DNA of 64,000 bases. It comes from Caulobacter segnis. Lineage in GTDB: Bacteria > Pseudomonadota > Alphaproteobacteria > Caulobacterales > Caulobacteraceae. The stretch lies in assembly GCF_029543125.1 (NCBI RefSeq), contig NZ_JARQWW010000009.1:1-64000 (forward strand). The letters run 5' to 3'. Position numbers and translations under genes: made by a program. The notes under the pieces are model-generated. The model was not told the DNA's origin, did not search any database, and saw only the letters and a program-made list of their open reading frames with translations. Each line of letters opens with the position of its first letter. Position 1 is the first letter of the stretch. This document shows positions 1-8,563 of this stretch, in pieces.

Positions 1-77
1 CCGGAGCTAGGAGTTGGTGCTTCGCAACCCCAGCCTCTCAGCACCGCCCCGGGTGAACAACCTTCATAGCTTCGACA

Positions 78-97
78 CCTAGACCTTCGGGTCTAGG
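78..97. terminator. Short perfect hairpin with UUCG loop over the alkA stop codon
   Basis: An 8-bp perfect stem (CCTAGACC/GGTCTAGG) closes a TTCG tetraloop on the plus strand. It overlaps the stop codon of the minus-strand alkA-type gene. There is no clear U tract on either side, so it could be a weak terminator for either strand or just a stabilising 3' structure. Bases 1-77 hold no recognisable gene; frame 1 is open to a stop at 67-69, but its third-position GC is low for this genome. Confidence 0.35.
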
Positions 98-1553
98 CTG
101 CGTCCGCCGCCCACAGATGCTGGGCGGCGTAGGCGCGCCAGGGGCGCCAGGCCTCGGCGCGCGCCAGCAGCTCCTTCGGAGTCGGCCGCACGCCGGCCTC
201 ATCCGCCAGCGCGCGCATCAAGCCGATGTCGGCGGCCGGGAAAGCGTCCGGCTCCCGCATCTGGCGCATGGCGATGTACTGCGCCGTCCACTCGCCGATC
301 CCGGACAGACATTTCAGTTGCCCCACCGCCTCCTCCAGGCTGCGGCGGGTGCTGAAGATGTGCGGATCGGTCGCCACCGCCGCGGCCAAGGACGACAGGG
401 CAGCGCCCCGCGTCCTGGGCATGCCCAGCGCTGCAATGTCCGCCGCCGCCAGACACTCGGCCGTCGGGAAGACGTGGGTCAGGCCGGGGAAGTCCGGATC
501 GAGGCGCGTCAGCGGCTCGCCATAGGCCGCAACCATCTTTCCGGCCAGATTGATCGCCGCAACCACCGTGATCTGCTGACCCAGCACGGCCCGCACCGCC
601 AGCTCCAGCCCATCCCACGCGCCTGGCGTTCGCAGGCCCGGCCGCGCGGCGATCAGGGGCGCGAGCACGGGATCGGCGGAAAGATGACGCCCTACAGCGT
701 CCGGATCGACCGCCAGATCGAACACCCGCCGCAGCCGCGCGATGATCGCCGGCAGGGAAGACAGCTTCGGGAAGCGGATCGTCGCCTTCAGGGCGTTCGT
801 CTCGCCCGGCTCCACGGCGACCAGCCCCTGGGCGCCGTCCAGATCGATGGTTCGGATGTAGCGGCTGGCCTCCACCACCTCCACGCCCGGTATGGCGCGG
901 ACGCGCAGGAAATCCAGCATCGCGCTCCAGTCATAAGGCGGCCGGTAGCGCAGCAGGATGGTCACTTCGCCCAGCGGACCGGACGAGACGTCGCCCTGGG
1001 CCCTGCGCAGGCTGCTGGGCGGACGGCCGAACAGTTGCTGGAAGGTCTCGTTGAAACGCCGCACGCTGCCGAAGCCCGAGGCCAGGGCGATCTCGCTCAT
1101 AGGCAGGCGGGTCTCGTGGATCAGTTGCTTGGCCAGCAGCACACGCCGGGTCTGGGCCACGGCGATGGGCGACGCGCCGAGGTGGCTCTTGAACAGCCGG
1201 CGCAACTGCCGCTCGCCCATGCCGAGACGGCCGGCCAGGGTCTCCACATCCGCATTGTCCAGGGCCCCCGCCTCGATCAGGCCCAGGGCCCGCGACACGG
1301 TGCTGGACGATCCGCGCCAGGCGCCCAGGTCCGGCGCCGTCTCCGGACGGCAACGCAGACAGGGGCGGAACCCGGCCTCCTGCGCAGCGGCGGCGGACGG
1401 ATAGAAGATCATGTTCTCGCGCTTCGGCGTGCGCGCCGGGCAGATCGGGCGGCAGTAGATGCCGGTGGTCTTCACACCCCCGAAGATGCGCCCATCGAAG
1501 CGGACGTCGCGGGTGGAGACAGCGCGGTAGCAGGCGTCTTGATCGAGATCCAT
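93..1553 (-). CDS. alkA: Ada-AlkA fusion: alkylation-responsive regulator and DNA-3-methyladenine glycosylase
   Basis: This 486-residue protein joins an Ada metal-binding/methyl-acceptor domain to an AlkA glycosylase. Near the N terminus the four zinc cysteines are visible as C34 and C38 (GIYCRPICPAR) and C65 and C68 (CLRCRP). An AraC-type helix-turn-helix follows at about 85-185, then an AlkA N-terminal domain and a C-terminal HhH-GPD fold containing GIGEWTAQYIAMR and a catalytic-Asp motif FPAADIG. It should sense methyl phosphotriesters, activate the alkylation response and excise N3/N7-alkylpurines. It is divergent from ogt across about 108 bp, so the pair probably shares a regulatory region. 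This fused architecture is known from actinobacteria and some proteobacteria. Confidence 0.93.
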   Translation of the reverse strand: MDLDQDACYRAVSTRDVRFDGRIFGGVKTTGIYCRPICPARTPKRENMIFYPSAAAAQEAGFRPCLRCRPETAPDLGAWRGSSSTVSRALGLIEAGALDNADVETLAGRLGMGERQLRRLFKSHLGASPIAVAQTRRVLLAKQLIHETRLPMSEIALASGFGSVRRFNETFQQLFGRPPSSLRRAQGDVSSGPLGEVTILLRYRPPYDWSAMLDFLRVRAIPGVEVVEASRYIRTIDLDGAQGLVAVEPGETNALKATIRFPKLSSLPAIIARLRRVFDLAVDPDAVGRHLSADPVLAPLIAARPGLRTPGAWDGLELAVRAVLGQQITVVAAINLAGKMVAAYGEPLTRLDPDFPGLTHVFPTAECLAAADIAALGMPRTRGAALSSLAAAVATDPHIFSTRRSLEEAVGQLKCLSGIGEWTAQYIAMRQMREPDAFPAADIGLMRALADEAGVRPTPKELLARAEAWRPWRAYAAQHLWAADAA

Positions 1554-1673
1554 GGTTCAAGCCTGCGCCTTGTCAGCCCGCCTGTCTGGCGGCTTTCGGA
1601 CATGTCTGTACGTCTATCCTTCGCGTCCGAAAACCGCGAGCATCGTTGCGAGGCCTGCGCCATGATGCCGAGC

Positions 1674-2195
1674 ATGAGCACCCTGATCTTCCTCTCCGAG
1701 ACGCTTGAGACGCCCGTCGGGACCCTGATCCTGCTGACGGATGGTCAAGATCGTCTGCGCGCCCTGGATTGGGTCGACTACGAAGAGCGGATGCTTCGGC
1801 TGCTGAGATCCCAGTACCGCCAGCCGGCGGCGATCAAACCCCGGGCCGGCGCGCCCTCAGCCGCCAGCCACGCCATGCGCGCCTATTTCGCCGGCGACCT
1901 GTCGGCCATCGACGGTCTGGTCACCGAGACCGGCGGCACGGACTTCCAACGCGCGGTATGGAAGGCTCTGCGGGACATCCCGGCTGGGCAGACCGTCAGC
2001 TACGGCGCCCTCGCGGCCGCCATCGGCAAGCCCAAGGCCGTGCGGGCTGTCGGCGCCGCGAACGGAGCCAATCCGGTTGGCGTCGTTGTCCCCTGCCACC
2101 GGGTGATCGGCTCCAACGCCTCGCTCACCGGCTATGGCGGCGGGCTGGAGCGCAAGCGCTGGCTGCTGGCCCATGAGAGCGCGCCGCACCGCTGA
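1674..2195 (+). CDS. ogt: Methylated-DNA--protein-cysteine methyltransferase
   Basis: The product is an O6-alkylguanine-DNA alkyltransferase that transfers the alkyl group to its own cysteine. The active-site motif PCHRVIG lies near the C terminus, preceded by the helix-turn-helix region (IPAGQTVSYGALAAAIGKP) and followed by LTGYGGGLERKRWLL, as in Ogt/MGMT. The frame is open far upstream, but real starts cluster at 1662, 1665 and 1674; 1674 gives 173 residues, the usual size. It is divergent from the Ada-AlkA gene, forming an alkylation-repair pair. The choice among the three ATGs is uncertain. Confidence 0.93.
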   Translation: MSTLIFLSETLETPVGTLILLTDGQDRLRALDWVDYEERMLRLLRSQYRQPAAIKPRAGAPSAASHAMRAYFAGDLSAIDGLVTETGGTDFQRAVWKALRDIPAGQTVSYGALAAAIGKPKAVRAVGAANGANPVGVVVPCHRVIGSNASLTGYGGGLERKRWLLAHESAPHR

Positions 2196-2225
2196 CGCGC
2201 ACGACCGATTGTCGTCCGCCTCCGC

Positions 2226-3455
2226 GTGTGGGATGAACCGCTCGAGGGTGGGGCTCGGTGCAGTTCAGTGAAGCAGATCAAGGGCGGCGCGTCAGGGCGC
2301 TCTAATCCCGTCAAACGCAAGCGCCGCGTGGCGTTTCTCTACATCGCCCAATGGCACCAGATCCTGCACAGCATCACCATTGCGGTGGAGCTGGCGCGCG
2401 GCTGGCCCGAGATCGAAGTTCACGCCCTGGCGGTCACGCCTCGGCACCTGACCTACCTGCGCGAGGTCATCGCCAAGCTGGGCGGCGCACCGATCAAGCT
2501 GAAGCTCCTCGGGCCCGCGCCGTTGCGCAAGCTGCGCCGTCCCGGCGCCTCCACCCCGCCCAAGGCCTTGATGCTTGCGGCGAACCTGCGCGTGCTCGCC
2601 CGCTACGACGCCATCGTCACGCCCGAGCGGACGACGGCCATGGTCCGCCGCCTGGGCCTGACGCGGCCGCAGTTGATCTACACCCAGCATGGCGCCGGCG
2701 ACCGGGGCGGCCCGTTCGAGCCGCGCCTTGGCGTCTTCGACCTCGTCATGGCCTCTGGACCGAAGTACCGCGCCCGCATGGTCGACACCGGCCTCGTGGC
2801 GCCGGAACGATGCGCCGTGGTGGGTTATCCGAAGTTCGACCTGATCGACGCCGTGCCGCCCAGCGAGACCCGGCTGTTCGCGAACGACCGGCCGACCGTG
2901 GTTTACAATCCTCACTTCGATCCAGAAATCAGCTCCTGGCCGGCCTGGGGCATGCAGGTTCTGGAGCAGTTCGCCGCCCAGGACCGCTACAATCTGGTCT
3001 TCGCCCCGCACATCCGTCTTTTCGACGGGGCCAACATTCAAGACCGCGCAAGGCTGGCGAAGTTCAAGGGTCATCCCAATATCCGCATCGACTTGGGCGG
3101 GCCGGCGACCATCGACATGACCTACACCACCCTGGCGGACGCCTATCTGGGCGACGTCAGCAGCCAGATTTACGAGTTCCTCCGCAAGCCCCGGCCGGCG
3201 GCGTTCCTCAACGCCCATGGCGTGGCCTGGCGCGACAACCAGGACTACCGCCACTGGGCGTTCGGTCCGGTGGCGGAAAGCGTCGACGACGTGCTGTCCA
3301 CGGTCGATCGCGCCTTCGCCGAACGGGCGGCCTATGAACCTGAGCAGCAGGCTGGTCTCAGCGAAACCTTCGACCTGCGACCAGAACCCTCATCCCTGCG
3401 CGCGGCCCAGGCCGTTGCGAAATGCCTCGAGAAGGCGCAAACGCGGCCATCATGA
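2226..3455 (+). CDS. TagF-like (CDP-glycerol glycerophosphotransferase family) protein at the sphingolipid locus
   Basis: A 409-residue GT-B-like protein. Features resembling the CDP-glycerol glycerophosphotransferase family (PF04464) are YTQHGAGDRGG, DLVMASG, GYPKFD, YNPHFDPE, FAPHIRL and a C-terminal ADAYLGDVSSQIYEFL. That last motif is the equivalent of the DYSS motif of TagF. It is the first gene of a run that continues through the hydroxylase, flippase and ceramide genes, and its stop overlaps the hydroxylase start (ATGA). By context it may transfer a phosphoglycerol or phosphoglycerate unit onto ceramide or a surface glycolipid; this is inference. The N terminus is uncertain: the GTG at 2226 and a GTG at 2268 are both possible, and the conserved part begins near RRVAFLYIAQWHQ. 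Confidence 0.72.
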   Translation: MWDEPLEGGARCSSVKQIKGGASGRSNPVKRKRRVAFLYIAQWHQILHSITIAVELARGWPEIEVHALAVTPRHLTYLREVIAKLGGAPIKLKLLGPAPLRKLRRPGASTPPKALMLAANLRVLARYDAIVTPERTTAMVRRLGLTRPQLIYTQHGAGDRGGPFEPRLGVFDLVMASGPKYRARMVDTGLVAPERCAVVGYPKFDLIDAVPPSETRLFANDRPTVVYNPHFDPEISSWPAWGMQVLEQFAAQDRYNLVFAPHIRLFDGANIQDRARLAKFKGHPNIRIDLGGPATIDMTYTTLADAYLGDVSSQIYEFLRKPRPAAFLNAHGVAWRDNQDYRHWAFGPVAESVDDVLSTVDRAFAERAAYEPEQQAGLSETFDLRPEPSSLRAAQAVAKCLEKAQTRPS

Positions 3456-4210
3456 CCAAGGACACCTCCCCCGCCGCTCTCGAGCGGATCCGTGACGCCG
3501 CCCTGCGCTACGACCTCGGGCGCATGGATATGAAGCGCCTGACCATCGTCTATTTCACCTATCCGGCCGTGCTGGTTTACCTGGTGCTGTCGGCGGCGGC
3601 GATCTGGGGCGCGGTGGCGACCAGCGCCGGCGTGCAGCCGTGGCGCCTGCTGGCGGCCTTCGCCGCGGCGCAATTCCTGTATCCGGTCGTTTGGTACGGC
3701 CTGCACCGCTGGATCCTGCACGGCCGCTGGCTGTACCGCATGAAGTGGTCGGCCACCCTGTGGAAGCGCATCCACTACGATCACCACCAGCAGCCCAACC
3801 GCATGGACGTGCTGTTCGGTTCGCTGACCAATACCCTGCCGACCATCTCACTGGCCACGGTGCCGGTGGGCTATCTGATCGGCGGCTGGAGCGCGGCGTT
3901 CACGGCACTGGCCACCGGCCTGCTGATGACCTGCGTGTACGAGTTCTGCCACTGCATCCAACACCTGAACTACATCCCGAAGAACAAGTGGCTGGCCCGC
4001 ATCAAGATGCTGCACATGGCCCACCACTTCCACAACGAGAACGGCAACTACGGGATCATCACCTACTGGCCCGACGCCCTGCTCGGCACGCTGTATGGCG
4101 CCAAGGAGCGCCCGCGCAGCCCGACGGTGTTCAACCTGGGCTATGACGGCGAAGAGGCCGAGCGCTACCCCTGGGTCGCCGAGCTTTCCGGCGACACGCC
4201 CCGGCGCTAG
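3452..4210 (+). CDS. Sterol desaturase/fatty acid hydroxylase superfamily protein
   Basis: A 252-residue membrane-bound di-iron hydroxylase. The histidine clusters of the superfamily are visible in order: HRWILH, HYDHH, HCIQHLN and HMAHHFHNENGNYG, with hydrophobic segments before and between them. Sphinganine C4-hydroxylases and ceramide fatty-acyl 2-hydroxylases belong to this family, and the gene lies in a sphingolipid cluster. Hydroxylation of the ceramide long-chain base or N-acyl chain is therefore the leading inference. An ATG at 3422 is in frame, but the ATG at 3452 forms an ATGA overlap with the preceding stop and is preferred. Carotenoid hydroxylases share the fold, but no carotenoid gene is nearby. 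Confidence 0.85.
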   Translation: MTKDTSPAALERIRDAALRYDLGRMDMKRLTIVYFTYPAVLVYLVLSAAAIWGAVATSAGVQPWRLLAAFAAAQFLYPVVWYGLHRWILHGRWLYRMKWSATLWKRIHYDHHQQPNRMDVLFGSLTNTLPTISLATVPVGYLIGGWSAAFTALATGLLMTCVYEFCHCIQHLNYIPKNKWLARIKMLHMAHHFHNENGNYGIITYWPDALLGTLYGAKERPRSPTVFNLGYDGEEAERYPWVAELSGDTPRR

Positions 4211-4216
4211 GACAAG

Positions 4217-5545
4217 GTGCAGATCCCGACGACAGGCCTGCTGCGCCGCGTCCTGACCAATACGGGGGTCCTCCTCGGCGGTCGGGTCGTAAACGCAGTC
4301 ATCAGCCTCGCCTACATGGCGGTGGCCGCCCGCGCGCTCGGCGCGTCGGGCCTGGGCGTGCTCGTCCTGATCAACGCCTTCGCCCAACTCATGGGCGACG
4401 CGGTGAAGTTCCAGTCCTGGCAGACCGTGCTGAACTATGGCGCGGCCCCCTTCGCGGAGGGGCGCAAAGCCGACTTCCAGCGCGTGGTGCGCTTCACAGT
4501 GTTCCTCGACATCGTCAGCGGTCTGGTCGGCGTTGTGCTGGGCATCGCCGGCGCCATCGTGTTCGACGAGGAGCTGGGCTGGACCGTCGCCCAAGCGCCG
4601 GCCGCCGCGCTCTACGCCCTGTCGATCATCGCCATGGCGCCGGCGACGCCGCTTGGCCTGCTGCGCCTGTTCAACCGCTTCGACCTGATGTCGGCGCAGT
4701 TCGCCATCCAGTCCGCGGTCCGTCTGGCTGGCGGGCTGATCGCCTGGTGGATGAACGCCCCGCTGGAGGCCTTCCTGCTGGTCTGGGCCGCCGGCACGGT
4801 GGCCCAGTTCGTCTATCTCGCCATCGTCTCGGTGCGTGAGATGGCTCAACGCAACCTGCTGTCCGACTGGAGCTGGAAAGGCCCGCTGACCGCCGGCATG
4901 CCCGGCGCCTGGCGCTTCGCCTGGGCCACAAATTTCAGCGCCACCGTGGACGTCATGTTCACCCATGTGGTCACCCTGGTGATCGGCGCGGTCATGGGGC
5001 CGGCGCCCGCCGCCCTGTGGCGCGTGGGCCGGCAGGTGGCCGACGCCCTGGCCAAGCCCGCCAAGCTGCTGATCCCCGCCCTCTATCCGGAACTGGCCCG
5101 CCTGCGCGCCGCCAAGGGCGAGGCTGCCATGACCAAGCTGGCGGTCCAGGTCGGCCTGTTGGGCGGCGGCATCGCCACGTTGCTGCTGGTGGTCACCATC
5201 TTCGCGGGCGGACCGATCCTCACCATCGTCATGGGGCCGGCTTTCGCTGACGCCGAGGAGGTCATGGTCTGGCAGGTGGCCGCCGCCGTGGTCGCCATCT
5301 GGGCCCTGCCGTTGGAGCCGATGCTTGTCTCCCTGGGTCAAGCAGGCGCCGCCTTGCGCGTCCGTTTGGGCGTCTGCGTCCTTTATCTTGGCCTGCTGGT
5401 TCCGGTCGTCCGCGCCTGGGGGCCGAACGGCGCCGGCGCCGCACTTGTCGGCGCGGGGATACTTATGGGCCTGGGCATGCTATGGGCGCTGCGTCGCGGC
5501 CAACGCCTCAATCCCGAAATCAAACCACTTGATAGCGCTGTCTAA
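4217..5545 (+). CDS. Wzx/MATE-like lipid or oligosaccharide flippase
   Basis: A 442-residue polytopic membrane protein with about 12 predicted hydrophobic segments and an N terminus typical of polysaccharide transporters (LTNTGVLLGGRVVNAVISLAYMAVAARALGASGLGV). It lacks catalytic motifs. It starts at a GTG six bases after the hydroxylase stop and is followed 20 bp later by the acyl-ACP synthetase, so it is inside the sphingolipid transcription unit. Wzx/MurJ-like members of the MOP superfamily flip lipid-linked precursors across the inner membrane. Here the cargo could be a decorated ceramide or a precursor, which is inference. It could also serve an unrelated surface glycan. Confidence 0.8.
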   Translation: MQIPTTGLLRRVLTNTGVLLGGRVVNAVISLAYMAVAARALGASGLGVLVLINAFAQLMGDAVKFQSWQTVLNYGAAPFAEGRKADFQRVVRFTVFLDIVSGLVGVVLGIAGAIVFDEELGWTVAQAPAAALYALSIIAMAPATPLGLLRLFNRFDLMSAQFAIQSAVRLAGGLIAWWMNAPLEAFLLVWAAGTVAQFVYLAIVSVREMAQRNLLSDWSWKGPLTAGMPGAWRFAWATNFSATVDVMFTHVVTLVIGAVMGPAPAALWRVGRQVADALAKPAKLLIPALYPELARLRAAKGEAAMTKLAVQVGLLGGGIATLLLVVTIFAGGPILTIVMGPAFADAEEVMVWQVAAAVVAIWALPLEPMLVSLGQAGAALRVRLGVCVLYLGLLVPVVRAWGPNGAGAALVGAGILMGLGMLWALRRGQRLNPEIKPLDSAV

Positions 5546-5565
5546 AGCGCGCGAAACCCCGACTG

Positions 5566-7272
5566 ATGATCACGCCCACAGCTCCTGACCGCGCCCTGCG
5601 CCACGCCGACTTCGCCACCCTGACGGAGGCGCTCGACTACGCGGCCACCTGCACGACAGGCATGAACCTGTATTCGCTGCGTGGCGAGCTGGTCGAAGCC
5701 CTGCCCTATTCGACCCTGCGCACCGACGCCCTGGCCATGGCCCAGCGCCTGCTGGCCAGCGGCCTGAAGCCGGGCGACCGCGTGGGCCTGATCGCGGAGA
5801 CGGACGGCGACTTCGTGCGCGGCTTCTTCGCCTGCCAATATGCCGGCGTGATCCCGGCGCCCCTGCCGCTGCCCGCCGCGCTCGGCGGCCGCGCCCCCTA
5901 CATCGCGCAGATCGCCCGGCTGCTGCAGTCGGCGGACGCGGCGGCCGTGTTCGGCCCCGAGGCGATGCAGGAGTTCGTCAAGGAAGCGGCCGAGCAAGCC
6001 GGGGTGAAGACCTATGGCCTGATGCGGGATCTGCCCCAAGGCACGGCCGAGCTGCCCGCCATTACGCCGGACAGCCCCTGCTATCTGCAGTTCTCGTCGG
6101 GCAGCACGCGCTTCCCCACCGGGGTTCTGGTCATGCACCGCGCCATGATGGCCAACGCCGTGGCCATCACCCGCGACGGGCTGAAGGTGAAGGCTGAGGA
6201 CCGCGCGGTTTCGTGGCTGCCGCTCTATCACGACATGGGCATGGTCGGCTTCCTGCTCAGCCCGATGTCGAGCCAGATGTCGGTGGACCTGCTGCCCACC
6301 GGCGCCTTCGTCCGCCGCCCGCTGTTGTGGCTGGACCTGATCACCAAGAACGGCGGCACGATCACCTACAGCCCGAGCTTCGGGTTCGAGCTGTGCGCCC
6401 GCCGCGGCGAAAGCGCCGCCATCGACCATCTGAACCTGTCGGGCCTGCGCATCGCCGGCATCGGCGGCGACATGATCCGCATGAAGCCGCTGCAGGCCTT
6501 CGCCGAGACCTTCGCCAAGGTGGGCTTCGACAAGCGCGCCTATTTCGCCAGCTACGGCATGGCCGAGGCGACCCTGGCCCTCAGCATGGCCCCGCTGAAC
6601 GGCGGCCTGGTCGCCGAAGCGCTTGACCTTCACAAGCTGGAGCATGACGGCGTCGCCGTGGCGGCCGCCTCCGACGTTCCGGCCCGCGCCTTCGCCCGCT
6701 GCGGCCCGGCCTTGCCGCATCACGAACTGGAAGTTCGCGACATCGACGGTTCGGTTCTGCCCGAGCGCCGTGTCGGTCGCATCTACGCCCGCGGCCCGAG
6801 CCTGATGAAGGGCTACTTCCGCCAGCCCGAGGTCACGGCCGAGGTGCTGTCCGAAGACGGTTGGCTGGACACCGGCGACCTTGGCTACTTCGTCGAGGGC
6901 GAGATCGTCATCACCGGACGCGCCAAGGACCTGATCATCCTCAACGGCCGCAACATCTGGCCGCAGGACCTGGAATGGACCGCCGAGGCGGAGATCTCGA
7001 CCCTGCGCAGCGGCGACGTGGCCGCCTTCTCCGTGGCCGGCGAAGGCGAAGAGGCCATCGTGGTTCTCGCCCAGTGCCGCAGCTCCGATCCGCAGGTGCG
7101 CAGCGCCCTGACCGAAGAGATCGCCAACGTCCTGCGCGTGCGGCACAGCATTGAGGCGCGGGTGCAGTTGGTGGGTTCGCACGCCCTGCCGCAGACCTCT
7201 TCGGGCAAGCTGAGCCGCTCCAAGGCCAAGGCCAGCTACATCGCCGGAGCCTTCACGCCGGAAGCGGCCTGA
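5566..7272 (+). CDS. Fatty acyl-ACP synthetase of sphingolipid synthesis (AMP-binding, FadD/Acs-type)
   Basis: A 568-residue adenylate-forming enzyme. The ATP-binding P-loop FSSGSTRFPTGV is near residue 177, with SYGMAEATLAL and WLDTGDLGYF further on and a C-terminal catalytic Lys region ending SSGKLSRSKAKA. It resembles FadD32-like fatty acyl-AMP ligases. In Caulobacter crescentus the equivalent gene, next to spt, acp and cerR, is known to support sphingolipid synthesis by charging the dedicated ACP with a fatty acid. The cerR-type gene starts 2 bp after its stop, which indicates tight co-translation. The specific acyl chain cannot be read from sequence. Confidence 0.9.
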   Translation: MITPTAPDRALRHADFATLTEALDYAATCTTGMNLYSLRGELVEALPYSTLRTDALAMAQRLLASGLKPGDRVGLIAETDGDFVRGFFACQYAGVIPAPLPLPAALGGRAPYIAQIARLLQSADAAAVFGPEAMQEFVKEAAEQAGVKTYGLMRDLPQGTAELPAITPDSPCYLQFSSGSTRFPTGVLVMHRAMMANAVAITRDGLKVKAEDRAVSWLPLYHDMGMVGFLLSPMSSQMSVDLLPTGAFVRRPLLWLDLITKNGGTITYSPSFGFELCARRGESAAIDHLNLSGLRIAGIGGDMIRMKPLQAFAETFAKVGFDKRAYFASYGMAEATLALSMAPLNGGLVAEALDLHKLEHDGVAVAAASDVPARAFARCGPALPHHELEVRDIDGSVLPERRVGRIYARGPSLMKGYFRQPEVTAEVLSEDGWLDTGDLGYFVEGEIVITGRAKDLIILNGRNIWPQDLEWTAEAEISTLRSGDVAAFSVAGEGEEAIVVLAQCRSSDPQVRSALTEEIANVLRVRHSIEARVQLVGSHALPQTSSGKLSRSKAKASYIAGAFTPEAA

Positions 7273-7273
7273 C

Positions 7274-8215
7274 ATGGCCCTGGCGGCGGTCACCGGCGCC
7301 ACCGGGTTCCTCGGCCGCCATCTGGTCCGCGCCCTGACCAAGGCCGGGTTCGAGGTCCGCTGCCTGATGCGCCGCGACCCGGTGCATCCCCTGTGGCGGA
7401 ATATCGAACCTGAGCTGGTGCTAGGGTCGCTGTCCGATCAGGACGCCCTCGACCGCCTCTGTGACGGCGCCGATGTGGTCATCCACTGCGCCGGCCTCAT
7501 CAAGGCGCGCAGCCGGGCCGAATTCGACGCCGTGAACCTCGACGGCGCCGTGGCCGTGGCCCAGGCCGCGATCCGCAAGGTGCCAAAGGCCCGGTTCCTG
7601 CTGATCTCCAGCCTCGTCGCACGCGAGCCGCAGCTTTCCCACTACGCCGCCAGCAAGCGGGCCGGCGAAGAGGCCGTGGCCAAGCTTCTGGGCGAGCGGC
7701 TGACCGTGGTGCGCCCGCCGGCCATCTACGGCCCTGGCGACATCGAGACCTTCGCCCTGTTCAAGGCCGCCGCCACGGCGCCGCTCTTACCGGTGTTTGA
7801 TTCGCACGCCCGCATCGCCCTGGTGCATGTGGAGGACGCGGCGGCGCAGATCACCGCCGTGGCGAGTGATGAGAAACCAGGCGCCTTGGCGACCCTGTGC
7901 GACGAAAATCTCGCCGGCTACAGCTGGGTGGAATTGATGGAGGCCGCCTCGGCGGCGGTCGGCCGCAAGCCTATTCTGGTCAAGCTTCCCGGAGGCGTTG
8001 TGAAGCTGGTCGGCATGCTCGGAAGCCTTGCGGCCAAAGGAAGCAATGCCGCCATGCTGACCTCGGAGAAGGCCCGCGAAATCCTTCATCCCGACTGGTC
8101 AGTGTCGCTTAAAGAGCACAATGGGCGACTTCCCGCACCCCAATGGGGTCTGAAACCAGGTTTCGTGCAAACCGTGTCGTGGTATCGCAAGAACGGCTGG
8201 TTGCCCCCCCTTTAA
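7274..8215 (+). CDS. cerR: CerR-type ceramide (3-ketosphinganine/oxo-ceramide) reductase, NAD(P)-dependent epimerase fold
   Basis: A 313-residue extended SDR protein. GATGFLGRHL at residues 8-17 is the Rossmann nucleotide-binding motif; S112/S113, Y124 and K128 (YAASK) form the catalytic set. Its position between the acyl-ACP synthetase and acp-spt matches the Caulobacter gene cerR, whose product reduces the 3-keto group during ceramide synthesis. In bacteria, reduction is thought to follow N-acylation. It begins 2 bp after the acs-like stop. After its stop comes a 30-70 bp gap with promoter-like elements before the ACP gene. Confidence 0.9.
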   Translation: MALAAVTGATGFLGRHLVRALTKAGFEVRCLMRRDPVHPLWRNIEPELVLGSLSDQDALDRLCDGADVVIHCAGLIKARSRAEFDAVNLDGAVAVAQAAIRKVPKARFLLISSLVAREPQLSHYAASKRAGEEAVAKLLGERLTVVRPPAIYGPGDIETFALFKAAATAPLLPVFDSHARIALVHVEDAAAQITAVASDEKPGALATLCDENLAGYSWVELMEAASAAVGRKPILVKLPGGVVKLVGMLGSLAAKGSNAAMLTSEKAREILHPDWSVSLKEHNGRLPAPQWGLKPGFVQTVSWYRKNGWLPPL

Positions 8216-8217
8216 AT

Positions 8218-8250
8218 TTGACGTTCAACCGCCCACGTTTTTGTTACAAT
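8218..8250 (+). promoter_or_regulatory. Candidate promoter elements upstream of the ACP-spt pair
   Basis: TTGACG at 8218-8223 and TACAAT at 8245-8250 resemble sigma-70 -35 and -10 hexamers, but the 21-base spacer is longer than optimal. The -10 hexamer runs into the ATG at 8249. If the promoter is active, translation from 8249 is unlikely, and the ATG at 8288 becomes the better start of the carrier protein. Confidence 0.35.
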
Positions 8251-8287
8251 GGTGTCACGGCAGCGGGGGCTGTTGAACACCTTCACC

Positions 8288-8560
8288 ATGCACGGGCTGG
8301 CGTCACCGTTGGAAACAGTAACCGATCTTACCCTTCGCGAAATTGGCCGCGCGGCTGAAACCGTGCTCGGCCGCAGCGTCGAGGTGTCCGAGGACACCGA
8401 TATCATGCGCGATCTCGAAGTGGATTCCCTCGCTCTGATGAACATCGTCATGGAGCTTGAGGACGCGTTCGACCTTTCGATTCCGCTGGATCGTCTCGCC
8501 GACGTCCAGACCGCCGGCCAGCTCGCCGGCCTCATCAAAGACCTCAAGAAAAGAAACTAG
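8288..8560 (+). CDS. Dedicated acyl carrier protein for sphingolipid synthesis
   Basis: A 90-residue acyl carrier protein. The phosphopantetheine serine lies in DLEVDSLALMNIVMELED, and the helix after it is acidic as in other ACPs. It sits between the cerR-type gene and spt (3-bp gap to spt), as in C. crescentus, where the carrier supplies the fatty acyl donor to serine palmitoyltransferase. Two ATGs are possible. The one at 8249 overlaps a TACAAT promoter-like hexamer and would add 13 atypical residues, so 8288 is preferred, although its ribosome-binding site is weak. Confidence 0.9.
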   Translation: MHGLASPLETVTDLTLREIGRAAETVLGRSVEVSEDTDIMRDLEVDSLALMNIVMELEDAFDLSIPLDRLADVQTAGQLAGLIKDLKKRN

Positions 8561-8563
8561 GAC

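Noticed and set aside
1-77. Short open stretch at the window start that could be a gene end
   Set aside because: The frame-1 stretch to the stop at 67-69 has low third-position GC for this genome and no recognisable motif, so it was not called.
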